DNA of 8,479 bases, from positions 1-8,479 of the forward strand of contig JAKAHQ010000047.1 of the NCBI GenBank assembly GCA_021814855.1, written 5' to 3'. Made by a program: the position numbers and the translations under genes. The stretch is from Bacteroidota bacterium. Its GTDB lineage: Bacteria > Bacteroidota > Ignavibacteria > Ignavibacteriales > Melioribacteraceae. Shown here piece after piece: positions 1 to 6,824 of the stretch (positions are counted from its first letter, which is position 1; each line of letters opens with the position of its first letter). The notes under the pieces are model-generated. The model was not told the DNA's origin. It ran no database searches and saw nothing but the letters and a program-made list of their open reading frames with translations.

Positions 1-73
1 GATTTTATCAACTTGGAATTGAAAAGTTTTTATAATTAGCTTTTTATTTAAAGAAGTCTTGAATATTTTTCCA

Positions 74-120
74 GTCATAAACGTCATAATAATTACAAAT
101 TTGATTCATTCAAGTTCATT
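74..120. promoter_or_regulatory. Candidate operator region upstream of the efflux operon
   Basis: The 161 nt before the first efflux gene hold no gene that I can support and are very A+T rich. Within them GTCATAA occurs twice in direct orientation (74-80 and 83-89, 9 bp apart). TTCATT also occurs twice (105-110 and 115-120, 10 bp apart). Positions 101-113 form an imperfect dyad, TTGA-N5-TCAA. Repeats spaced about one helical turn apart in front of an efflux operon could be regulator half-sites, but low-complexity DNA produces such patterns by chance. A TATAAT at 31-36 has no matching -35 box at the right distance, so I do not call a promoter. Confidence 0.2.
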
Positions 121-150
121 ATCTCATCTTTTGAAACTATATATAGAATA

Positions 151-156
151 AGGAAA
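151..156 (+). promoter_or_regulatory. Ribosome binding site of the outer-membrane factor gene
   Basis: AGGAAA lies 5 nt before the ATG at 162. It supports that start, which is also the one that gives a complete signal peptide. Confidence 0.6.
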
Positions 157-161
157 CTGTA

Positions 162-1502
162 ATGAGACGGGATTCTATTTTCATTTTGATAATATGGATA
201 ACGATATCCGCCTTTGTGATGGCGCAAGATAAGAACGGGGCGCTTGTGCTTACGCTGGATGAGGCCATTAAGCTTGCTCTTGAGAAAAACTGGGATGTGA
301 AAATATCCGAAAAGGAAATGGACAGGGCGCAAGAGCAGATTCATGAAGCTTATTCCAACGCTTTTCCCCGTATTGATCTAAAAGCGAATTACACTCGAAA
401 TATTAAATTACCGGTGATGTTTATTCCTCCGGGCACACCGTTTAACACATCTGGGCAGACAATGACTTTTGAACTTGGCTCCGACAACGCGTACGATGCA
501 ACCTTCTCATTAAACCAGGTTCTCTACAGCCAAAAAGTAAATACTGCAATCCAGGTTGCCGGCGAGTATGCGGAATTATCTAAAGAAGGCAACAGAGGCA
601 CAAGGAATGATATCATCATGTCTGTCAAGAAATCATTCTACCAGGTGCTTTTGATGAATGAACTGCTGAAGGTTAGCAAGGAAGGAAATGAAGTTGCGAA
701 AGCCAACTATGAGAACGTTGCATCGCTCTTTAAACATGGTGTAGCTTCAGAATACGACTTTCTAAGATCGGAAGTTCAACTGGCGAACACCCAGCCAATG
801 CTTATTCAAACGGAGAATAATCTTAGACTTGCTAAAAATTATTTAAAGAGTCTGCTCGCTATAAATGTTGAGACGCCTATCGAAGTTCAGGGTAAGTTCG
901 ACTACGAAGAGATTGAGCAATCCAAAATGCAAGGTTTGGAATTCAACGCAGTAGAAAATCATCCGGCTGTTAAACAATTGGGAATACAATCTTCTCTCCT
1001 CGATAAAAATATTACAATCCAACGGTCGGACTATTACCCAACGCTGGCGTTGTTCGGGCAATATTCAATTCAAACGCAGGACAATACCTTTAAAATAAAA
1101 GATTACAACTGGGCCAAAAGTTTTATGGTAGGATTGAATCTTTCCTACACGCTTTTCGACGGATTCAGCCGAAGCGCCAGGGTTGAACAAGCAATAATAG
1201 AAAAAGCTAAAGTTGATTTAACCAGAAAGAAAGTAGAAGAAGCTTTGAAAATAAAAATCATGCAGGCAAAGATGGGTATGGAGGAAGCTAAGAAAAGAAT
1301 CGATGCGCAGCAAAAAAGTTTGGAACAAGCCGAAAAAGCTTTAAAGATTTCACAGTCAAGATATAAAAATGGAGTTGGAACGCAGCTTGAATTAATTGAC
1401 ACTCAAGCGGCGCTAACAATAGCACAGACAAACTACGCACAGGCAATCTATGATTTCTTGGTCGCTAAAACCGATTGGGAAAATGCGGTTAGTGTTGAAT
1501 AA
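162..1502 (+). CDS. TolC-family outer membrane factor of an RND efflux system
   Basis: This 446-aa protein is the outer-membrane channel of the tripartite exporter encoded with the next two genes. The N-terminus is a signal peptide: Arg2-Arg3, a hydrophobic core at about residues 6-20, and a Val-x-Ala cleavage site after Ala21. The mature part has the two-fold repeat of the OEP family (roughly residues 30-220 and 240-440). It is rich in long Ala/Gln/Glu/Lys helices typical of the periplasmic alpha-barrel, including a coiled-coil-like stretch at about 345-400. The motif SRYKNGVGTQLELIDTQAAL near the C-terminus is a hallmark of this family, and the equivalent first-repeat motif is LFKHGVASEYDFLRSEVQLA. 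Length is normal for TolC relatives (about 420-490 aa). The ATG is preceded by AGGAAA, and the adaptor gene follows after 35 nt, so it is probably the first gene of the operon. The substrate cannot be deduced from this subunit. Confidence 0.93.
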   Translation: MRRDSIFILIIWITISAFVMAQDKNGALVLTLDEAIKLALEKNWDVKISEKEMDRAQEQIHEAYSNAFPRIDLKANYTRNIKLPVMFIPPGTPFNTSGQTMTFELGSDNAYDATFSLNQVLYSQKVNTAIQVAGEYAELSKEGNRGTRNDIIMSVKKSFYQVLLMNELLKVSKEGNEVAKANYENVASLFKHGVASEYDFLRSEVQLANTQPMLIQTENNLRLAKNYLKSLLAINVETPIEVQGKFDYEEIEQSKMQGLEFNAVENHPAVKQLGIQSSLLDKNITIQRSDYYPTLALFGQYSIQTQDNTFKIKDYNWAKSFMVGLNLSYTLFDGFSRSARVEQAIIEKAKVDLTRKKVEEALKIKIMQAKMGMEEAKKRIDAQQKSLEQAEKALKISQSRYKNGVGTQLELIDTQAALTIAQTNYAQAIYDFLVAKTDWENAVSVE

Positions 1503-1537
1503 CGACTTATTATGAAAAAAACGGAGATGGAAATAAA

Positions 1538-2602
1538 ATGACACCGAAAATGAAAAAGATATTATTGGATCTAAGCATCGTAACAGTATTAGCGATATTA
1601 GGTTTTACCGGGTGCGGCAAGAATGAAGAAGCTAAGCAGGAAACAGCCGGAATGAATTCAACTGAAATTGTTCCGGTTAAAGTTGCCGTAGCCGAAATTA
1701 AAGATATCAACCTTATAAAAACATTCAGCGGATCGTTGGAAGGCGAAGAGCAGGCAAATATAGTTGCAAAAATTCCGGAGAGAATAATTTCGATTAAGGC
1801 TAAGGTTGGAGATAATGTTTCTTCCGGTCAAACATTGCTGGAATTGGATAAGTCCGGCGCATCTTCGCAATTCTACCAGGCTCAAGCAGCATATTTAAAT
1901 TCCGAGAAAGATTTAAAAAGAATGGAAGCCCTTTATAAAGAAGGTGCAATTTCCCAGCAAATGCTCGATGGCGCTCAAACATCGTTTAACATTTCCAAAG
2001 CAAATTTCGAAGCAGCTAAGAGCGCTGTTGAATTAACCACGCCAATTTCAGGAGTCGTAACAGCGGTAAATTCAAACATCGGCGATCTGGCTTCTCCGGG
2101 CATCCCGTTAATAACCATTGCAAGCATTGGAAAAATGAAAGTGATATTTAACGTCGGCGAAGAAGATATTCAATCTTTTGCCGTAGGGCAGCCAACTCAA
2201 ATTTATTCCGAGTTAAAAAAATCATTGGTTCAAAGCGGAAGGATCTCTCAAATTTCAAAATCGGCGGATGTACAATCGCGCAGTTTTGAAATTAAGGCAT
2301 TGTTCAGCAACACAGGCGACCGGTGGTTTAAGCCGGGAATGTTCTGTCGTGTTAGTGTTGAAATGAAATCTAAGAAAGGTTCTATAGTAATTCCTAATGC
2401 GGCAATTATAAACGAAGCCGGTGCAAAAGGCATATATGTTGTTAACGAGGATAAAGCACACTTCAAAAAAATAGAAACCGGAATAACCGACGGAACATCA
2501 ACCGAGATTCTGAGCGGAATTGAAAAAGGCGAAACCGTTGTAACTCTCGGCATGAATAACTTAAAAGAAGGAAGCAAGGTTCACGTTTCAAATGATAAAT
2601 AA
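1538..2602 (+). CDS. RND efflux periplasmic adaptor (membrane-fusion lipoprotein)
   Basis: This 354-aa adaptor bridges the inner-membrane pump and the outer-membrane channel. A short charged start and hydrophobic segment end in a lipobox-like LGFTGC, so Cys26 should be lipidated and anchor the protein. Domains follow the HlyD/AcrA order. The first half of the lipoyl (barrel-sandwich) domain is at about 70-104, with the turn KAKVGDNVSSGQTLLELD. A short alpha-hairpin spans 108-166 and contains LYKEGAISQQMLDGA. The second lipoyl half is at 168-196, starting TTPISGVVTAV. The beta-barrel covers about 200-277 and ends WFKPGMFCRV, and the membrane-proximal domain is at about 280-352. The hairpin is short, as in many AcrA/MexA relatives of this clade. 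A GGAG lies 11 nt before the ATG, and Met5 is a possible alternative start that would keep the lipobox. No metal-binding His/Met-rich region is visible, which argues against a heavy-metal adaptor. Confidence 0.92.
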   Translation: MTPKMKKILLDLSIVTVLAILGFTGCGKNEEAKQETAGMNSTEIVPVKVAVAEIKDINLIKTFSGSLEGEEQANIVAKIPERIISIKAKVGDNVSSGQTLLELDKSGASSQFYQAQAAYLNSEKDLKRMEALYKEGAISQQMLDGAQTSFNISKANFEAAKSAVELTTPISGVVTAVNSNIGDLASPGIPLITIASIGKMKVIFNVGEEDIQSFAVGQPTQIYSELKKSLVQSGRISQISKSADVQSRSFEIKALFSNTGDRWFKPGMFCRVSVEMKSKKGSIVIPNAAIINEAGAKGIYVVNEDKAHFKKIETGITDGTSTEILSGIEKGETVVTLGMNNLKEGSKVHVSNDK

Positions 2603-2640
2603 AAATTTCAAAAATCTATTTTCTTGTTTCAAAAGAAATT

Positions 2641-2647
2641 AAAGGAT
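2641..2647 (+). promoter_or_regulatory. Ribosome binding site of the RND pump gene
   Basis: AAAGGAT, with its AGGA core 6 nt before the ATG at 2653, fixes the start of the pump gene. The resulting N-terminus (MKLADVSIKRPVFATM) is the usual one for RND permeases. Confidence 0.65.
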
Positions 2648-2652
2648 GACCA

Positions 2653-5600
2653 ATGAAATTAGCCGATGTCTCAATTAAGCGACCCGTTTTTGCTACGATG
2701 ATCATTATGGCGATGATTGTTTTAGGAGTGTTTTCATTCATTAAGTTGAATGTCGATCTTTATCCAAACGTCGATATCCCGTTTGTCGTGATAACTACAA
2801 TCTTACCCGGCGCTGGACCAGAGCAAATAGAAACGGATGTAACAAAAAAAATCGAAGACGCCGTTAACCCGGTTGAAGGCATTGATTACATTCAATCTAC
2901 ATCCCAGGAAAATGTTTCATTGGTGTTGATAGCTTTCAAACTTGAAGTGGACGGAAAAATTGCGGCTCAGGATGTGAGAGAAAAAGTATCGGCCATCCGC
3001 GCCGATCTTCCGACCGATATTGAAGATCCTGTAATTCAGCGTTTCGATTTTGCAAGTCTGCCAATTATGTCTTTCACTGTTTCGGGAAGCCGATCGGATA
3101 AAGACATAACTACTTATACTAAGAACGTTATTAAAAAACGAATCGAAAATATTCCCGGTGTCGGCTCGGTTAATCTTGTAGGCGGTGCCGAAAGAGAAAT
3201 CCAGGTTGAGGTTGACGCTGCAAAACTAAAAGCGTATAATCTTTCCATTCAAGATGTAATTCAAAACGTCGGCGCATCAAACGTTGAAATTCCCGGAGGT
3301 AACTTAATTAAAGGGCCCCGGCAGCTTCTCCTTCGCACTATGGGCAAATATAAATCGGTTGATGATTTCAATAAGGTAATAGTTGCAACGCCGAACGGGA
3401 AGACGGTTTATCTTTCGGATATTGGCCGCGCGGTGGATGGAGTAAAAGAACAGACAAGTATGACCCGCGTCAACGGCAAAGTAGCAGTCGGTCTCGATAT
3501 CATTAAACAATCCGGAAGCAATACGGTACAGGTAGCGGAACAGGTAAAGAAACAAATTGCAAAACTGGAAAAGGAACTGCCGCCGGATATCAAAATATTT
3601 TTAGCGCGCGATAACTCAACCTATATCCGCGATTCTGTTAACGACGTTCTTTTTGATATTGTTTACGGCGGGCTTTTGGCGATAATAGTTATTTATCTTT
3701 TCCTTGCAAACTTTCGGGCAACAATAATCAGCGCACTCGCGTTGCCGTCTTCAATCATTGCAAGCTTCATTATAATGTACGCATTGAATTTTACTTTGAA
3801 TATGATGTCGCTGCTTGCACTGTCGCTTGCCGTAGGATTGCTCATTGACGACGCGATTGTGGTAATTGAAAATATCTACCGGCATATGCAGCAAGGAGAA
3901 ACTCCTATGGAAGCAGCAAAGTCGGCTTCTGCAGAAATAGGTTTGGCGGTTATGGCTACTACATTCACCGTCGTAGCTGTGTTCGTACCGGTTGCTTTTA
4001 TGCCGGGTATCGTAGGAAGATTTTTCTATCAATTTGGAATTACAATCTCCGTAGCCGTTCTTGTTTCGTTATTTGTTGCCTTTACACTAACGCCGATGCT
4101 TTCTTCGCGATGGTTGAAAAGAGAAGATGAAGAATTAAGGAAAGAAGGAAATATATTTCACAAAGGACTCTACTACTTCAATCATTTTTTTGAATTACTT
4201 AGCGCGAGATATAAAAAGGCGCTCAAATGGTCGCTGCTTCACAGAAAAACAATTGTATTCGGGTCGATAGCAGTTTTTATTTTTAGTATGATGCTGATGG
4301 GAATTTTAGGCGGCGAATTTTTTCCGCAGGTAGATCAAAGCGAATTTATTGTCGATGTTAAAGCAGCGCCCGGAAGTTCGCTGCAGCAGACATCCGCCGT
4401 TTGCGAGCAGATTGAAAACATCGTTAGAAAAAATCCGGAAGTGACAACCGTTCTTACTACAATCGGTTCAAGCAACAATCCGGTAACGCAGGCTTCAATT
4501 CTTGTTAAGCTTGTAAAGAAAAAAGAACGGGAGAAAAGTGTCTTCCAAATAATTCGCGAAACGAGAAATGAAGTAAAATATTTGCCGGGAGCTAAGATGA
4601 GTTTTCTTTTGGAAGCCGGACCGGGGGGAAACGAAAAACCGGTTACTCTTAGTGTGCGCGGCGAAAATATAGATACGATTAAAGCCATTGCCGATAAAGT
4701 TCAAAATATTGTAAGATCAACGCCAGGCGCCGTTGACGTTGACAATAGTTTGGAACTGTCTAAACCTGAAGTGAGAATACACTTAGACAGAGAGAAGGCA
4801 TCCGATCTTGGTATAAATCCGTATTTGATTGCCTCCAGTGTTCGTGCTATGGTTGACGGATTTGTTGCCACAAAATATCAGGAGGGCGACGAACAGTACG
4901 ATGTACGCGTCCGGCTGCGTCAGCAGGATCGAACAAACATTAATGATATTTCAATGCTTACTGTTAAAAGTAACAAAGCGGATGCTGCGGGTAGCAATTA
5001 TCTTATTCCAATTTCCGATTTCACAAGCATCGATGAAGGAGCCGGTCCTTCGAAGATTAACCGTTATTCGCGGCAGCGCGAAATAAGAATTGATGCAAAC
5101 CTCGACGGCGTTCAATTGGTTGACGCCCTCGGCAAGATGCAAGCCCAGATTTCAAAAATAAATATACCCGGCGGATACACGGTTGAAGTGGTGGGACAAG
5201 GAGAGGAAACAGCCGAATCTTTTGTGAATATTCTTTTATCGCTGGCCATGGCAATCATATTTGTCTACATAGTATTAGCTACGCAGTTTGAAAGCACGGT
5301 TCACCCGTTCTCAATAATGCTGGCGTTGCCAATGTCGCTAATTGGCGCCGCGGTTTTCCTGTTGATATTCGGAAGTACGGTTTCCGTTGTATCTCTCGTA
5401 GGCATTATTATGTTGATGGGTCTTGTTACCAAGAATGGAATTCTGCTTGTGGATTATATAAACGTATTGAGAGAACGGGGAATGACAAGATTCGACGCAT
5501 TGCTTGCTGCCGGTCCTACAAGACTCCGCCCGATATTGATGACTACATTTGCAATGGTTTTCGGAATGATGCCGGTCGCGTTTGGTTTGGGAGAGGGCGC

Positions 5601-5796
5601 GGAATTTCGCTCGCCGATGGGACAGGCTGTTATAGGCGGATTGATTACGTCAACATTTCTAACGCTGTTCATCGTGCCGGTGGTTTATACTCTTCTCGAT
5701 GACCTTGGACAGAAAAAAGTATTGGCCGGAATAATAAAAATATTCTCGTTTGGCAAAAAGAAAGTGATCAAGGAAGAAACTGCTTTCGAAAAATAA
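2653..5796 (+). CDS. RND multidrug efflux permease, HAE1 type (AcrB/MexB-like)
   Basis: This 1047-aa inner-membrane transporter is expected to export amphiphilic compounds in exchange for protons, with the two preceding gene products. It has the usual 12-helix layout: TM1 at about 12-29, a large periplasmic loop to about 331, TM2-TM6 at about 332-485, TM7 at about 533-552, a second periplasmic loop to about 857, and TM8-TM12 at about 859-1018. The proton-relay residues are present: the Asp399-Asp400 pair in TM4 (AVGLLIDDAIVVIEN) and Lys927 in TM10 (GLVTKNGILLVDY). The TM4 pattern is that of the HAE1 drug pumps; heavy-metal pumps (CzcA/CusA) have a different TM4 sequence. Length is the family norm and no frame disruption is seen. 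The adaptor gene ends 50 nt upstream and the PII-like gene starts 14 nt downstream. The specific substrate is not determinable here. Confidence 0.95.
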   Translation: MKLADVSIKRPVFATMIIMAMIVLGVFSFIKLNVDLYPNVDIPFVVITTILPGAGPEQIETDVTKKIEDAVNPVEGIDYIQSTSQENVSLVLIAFKLEVDGKIAAQDVREKVSAIRADLPTDIEDPVIQRFDFASLPIMSFTVSGSRSDKDITTYTKNVIKKRIENIPGVGSVNLVGGAEREIQVEVDAAKLKAYNLSIQDVIQNVGASNVEIPGGNLIKGPRQLLLRTMGKYKSVDDFNKVIVATPNGKTVYLSDIGRAVDGVKEQTSMTRVNGKVAVGLDIIKQSGSNTVQVAEQVKKQIAKLEKELPPDIKIFLARDNSTYIRDSVNDVLFDIVYGGLLAIIVIYLFLANFRATIISALALPSSIIASFIIMYALNFTLNMMSLLALSLAVGLLIDDAIVVIENIYRHMQQGETPMEAAKSASAEIGLAVMATTFTVVAVFVPVAFMPGIVGRFFYQFGITISVAVLVSLFVAFTLTPMLSSRWLKREDEELRKEGNIFHKGLYYFNHFFELLSARYKKALKWSLLHRKTIVFGSIAVFIFSMMLMGILGGEFFPQVDQSEFIVDVKAAPGSSLQQTSAVCEQIENIVRKNPEVTTVLTTIGSSNNPVTQASILVKLVKKKEREKSVFQIIRETRNEVKYLPGAKMSFLLEAGPGGNEKPVTLSVRGENIDTIKAIADKVQNIVRSTPGAVDVDNSLELSKPEVRIHLDREKASDLGINPYLIASSVRAMVDGFVATKYQEGDEQYDVRVRLRQQDRTNINDISMLTVKSNKADAAGSNYLIPISDFTSIDEGAGPSKINRYSRQREIRIDANLDGVQLVDALGKMQAQISKINIPGGYTVEVVGQGEETAESFVNILLSLAMAIIFVYIVLATQFESTVHPFSIMLALPMSLIGAAVFLLIFGSTVSVVSLVGIIMLMGLVTKNGILLVDYINVLRERGMTRFDALLAAGPTRLRPILMTTFAMVFGMMPVAFGLGEGAEFRSPMGQAVIGGLITSTFLTLFIVPVVYTLLDDLGQKKVLAGIIKIFSFGKKKVIKEETAFEK

Positions 5797-5799
5797 ACC

Positions 5800-5805
5800 G
5801 GAAAG
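5800..5805 (+). promoter_or_regulatory. Ribosome binding site of the PII-like gene
   Basis: GGAAAG sits 5 nt before the ATG at 5811, inside the 14-nt gap after the pump stop codon. It supports translation of the small gene from the efflux mRNA. Confidence 0.55.
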
Positions 5806-5810
5806 ACAAG

Positions 5811-6110
5811 ATGAAAATCGTATTCATTATTTATCATGATATTCTGGAAGATCGCGTGGATAAATTGTTGAACGATTCCGGAATAGATTATTATACTAAG
5901 TGGGAAGAAGTAAGAGGCAAGGGTCATCAAACGGATGCGCACCTTGGCACAAGAACCTTCCCGGGTTATAATCATGTAAGAATGATTGCGTTTGACAATG
6001 ATGAAATTCTTGTCAAAGTAATTTCAGGAGTAAAAGAGCTGAACAATAATGCTATGCGGCCGGATGATAAAATCCGATTGTTTATGATGCCGCTTGAAAT
6101 GGTGGTGTGA
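5811..6110 (+). CDS. Small PII-like protein linked to the RND efflux operon
   Basis: This 99-aa soluble protein resembles the PII (GlnB) fold. The opening strand-helix (MKIVFIIYHDILEDRVDKLL), a second strand and then EVRGKGHQ at 33-40 line up with the GlnB stretch around TEVKGFGRQKG. The T-loop equivalent (about 37-54) is roughly 5 residues shorter than in GlnB and lacks the uridylylated tyrosine. The place of the ATP-binding B-loop (TGxxGDGKIF in GlnB) holds NNNAMRPDDKIRLF, so the glycine-rich nucleotide motif is missing. The C-terminus stops at the last core strand. The gene is 14 nt behind the pump and surely co-transcribed. From memory, a divergent PII group (called PII-NG) is encoded beside CusA/CzcA-type RND pumps, and this gene fits that description although the pump here is HAE1-like. 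A sensing or modulating role is inference; the ligand is unknown. A generic ferredoxin-like fold protein is the alternative. Confidence 0.75.
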   Translation: MKIVFIIYHDILEDRVDKLLNDSGIDYYTKWEEVRGKGHQTDAHLGTRTFPGYNHVRMIAFDNDEILVKVISGVKELNNNAMRPDDKIRLFMMPLEMVV

Positions 6111-6186
6111 ATATTTTTTTTGTGGTTATATTAAGATCCGTAACGGGACAATAATAAATTTACTTTGATTTGCCCATCGTGCATCG

Positions 6187-6214
6187 GTTCACTTTTATAT
6201 CAAGAAAGGTGAAC
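6187..6214 (+). promoter_or_regulatory. Hairpin A (possible anti-terminator stem)
   Basis: GTTCACTTTT (6187-6196) pairs with AAAGGTGAAC (6205-6214): nine Watson-Crick pairs and one T-G wobble around an 8-nt loop. Its right arm shares positions 6205-6209 with the left arm of hairpin B, so both cannot form on the same RNA. Confidence 0.45.
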
Positions 6215-6232
6215 GTGCGTCCCTTTCTTTTT
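6202..6232 (+). terminator. Candidate intrinsic terminator (hairpin B plus T-run)
   Basis: AAGAAAGG (6202-6209) pairs perfectly with CCTTTCTT (6222-6229) across a 12-nt loop, and the T-run continues to 6232. The stem is only 8 bp and has three G-C pairs, so termination may be weak. It could end the efflux/PII transcript about 100 nt after its last stop codon. Alternatively, together with hairpin A, it could be an attenuator for the downstream DUF4342 genes. Confidence 0.4.
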
Positions 6233-6292
6233 GCATGGAACAAATCCGTGTTGTTTATCATCTAATTAAGCAAAAGAATTCATGATTAAACT

Positions 6293-6526
6293 ATGAGCGG
6301 TGTTAAGATGTACGAAGAAACGCTGAAGATCTCGGTAATCAAATTTATACTTGACGGAAGAACCAAGCGGGTGTTGATTAAATCCCCGGAAGGAAATTAC
6401 TTCCTGGATTTTTCTGTCCACAGTTTTCTGGAAAGATCTTTTATCAACGCATTTATTTCTGCGGTTAAAGTTCTCTCTTACGTGGTTTCAACATTACAAA
6501 TCGAGGTTTGTAAAATTATTAATTGA
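6293..6526 (+). CDS. Divergent DUF4342-like small protein
   Basis: This 77-aa protein has no function I can name. It aligns without gaps with the core of the next gene product: IKFILDGRTKRVLIK (residues 16-30) matches EELIKEGNARRIIIK, and SPEGNYFLDFSV (31-42) matches DDKGRTYLEIPV. The C-terminal half is a hydrophobic/amphipathic segment (about 45-73), as in DUF4342, but without the family's usual Pro and Gly residues. It is therefore probably a diverged paralog of the gene 13 nt downstream. The start is uncertain. The ATG at 6293 has no Shine-Dalgarno sequence, whereas Met6 (6308) has a weak GCGGTG 5 nt upstream and would give a 72-aa protein. The conserved alignment lies downstream of both starts. 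Confidence 0.65.
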   Translation: MSGVKMYEETLKISVIKFILDGRTKRVLIKSPEGNYFLDFSVHSFLERSFINAFISAVKVLSYVVSTLQIEVCKIIN

Positions 6527-6528
6527 AC

Positions 6529-6534
6529 GAGGTG
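6529..6534 (+). promoter_or_regulatory. Ribosome binding site of the DUF4342 gene
   Basis: GAGGTG, a strong anti-Shine-Dalgarno match, lies 5 nt before the ATG at 6540, inside the 13-nt gap after the preceding small gene. Confidence 0.6.
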
Positions 6535-6539
6535 CGGCT

Positions 6540-6824
6540 ATGGTAAACGAGTTTAAAGTAAAAGGGAAAGAACTGCTTGCCAATATTGAAGAACTTATCA
6601 AAGAAGGCAATGCCAGGCGAATCATCATCAAAGACGATAAGGGAAGAACATACCTTGAAATTCCGGTTAATGTTGGAGTGCTCGGCGCTTTCTTTGCGCC
6701 TGTGCTGGCGGCAGTAGGCGCGCTTGCGGCGCTCGTTGCGGATTTTACAATTCAGGTTGTACGCAGAGACGATGATGAAAACACCGCCAAAGGTGACAGC
6801 GACAAATCCGGTTTTACGATCTGA
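6540..6824 (+). CDS. DUF4342 domain-containing protein
   Basis: This 94-aa protein matches the pattern of the DUF4342 family as I know it. It has an N-terminal helix (KVKGKELLANIEELIKEGN), then a basic strand RRIIIKDDKGRTYLEIPV, then a hydrophobic Gly/Ala/Pro segment at about 44-70 (GVLGAFFAPVLAAVGALAAL), closing with a strand FTIQVVRR and a charged tail of about 18 residues. No enzymatic motif is present and the biochemical role of the family is unknown to me. The hydrophobic stretch could be a membrane-associated hairpin or a buried core. The gene has a strong ribosome binding site, sits 13 nt behind its diverged paralog, and is probably co-transcribed with it. Its last 11 bp overlap the end of the PAS gene on the other strand. 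Confidence 0.85.
   Translation: MVNEFKVKGKELLANIEELIKEGNARRIIIKDDKGRTYLEIPVNVGVLGAFFAPVLAAVGALAALVADFTIQVVRRDDDENTAKGDSDKSGFTI

Larger units (their letters stand above)
6111..6292. other. Intergenic leader between the efflux operon and the DUF4342 pair
   Basis: No gene is visible in these 182 nt. An eight-T run (6114-6121) follows the PII-like stop codon, but only a weak 4-bp stem (CCGC/GTGG) precedes it. A short dyad, CCGT-A-ACGG, lies at 6138-6146. TTACTTTG at 6160-6167 resembles the Bacteroidota -7 element TAnnTTTG with one mismatch, but I see no convincing -33 partner. The overlapping hairpins at 6187-6232 are described separately. The 60 nt after them are A+T rich and featureless. Confidence 0.5.

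Noticed and set aside
31..36. TATAAT resembling a sigma-70 -10 box
   Set aside because: The nearest TTG-containing candidate (13-18) is only 12 bp away, and such hexamers are expected by chance in this A+T-rich leader.
2620..2638. TTTCTT/AAGAAA hairpin between adaptor and pump genes
   Set aside because: Six mostly A-T pairs in A+T-rich DNA with no T-run after it; likely chance, and it would break an obvious operon.
4335..4688. 117-codon open frame on the - strand opposite the pump gene
   Set aside because: It is a shadow of the RND coding sequence; no ribosome binding site or domain is seen.
4829..5086. 85-codon open frame on the + strand inside the pump gene
   Set aside because: It lies in another frame wholly within the well-supported RND permease and its translation shows no recognisable family.
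6061..6076. CGGAT/ATCCG hairpin near the end of the PII-like gene
   Set aside because: A 5-bp stem inside coding sequence with no T-run; not supportable as a regulatory element.
6181..6292. Possible tRNA or known riboswitch class in the intergenic region
   Set aside because: No cloverleaf, CCA end or recognised aptamer core could be traced; only the two overlapping hairpins are supported.
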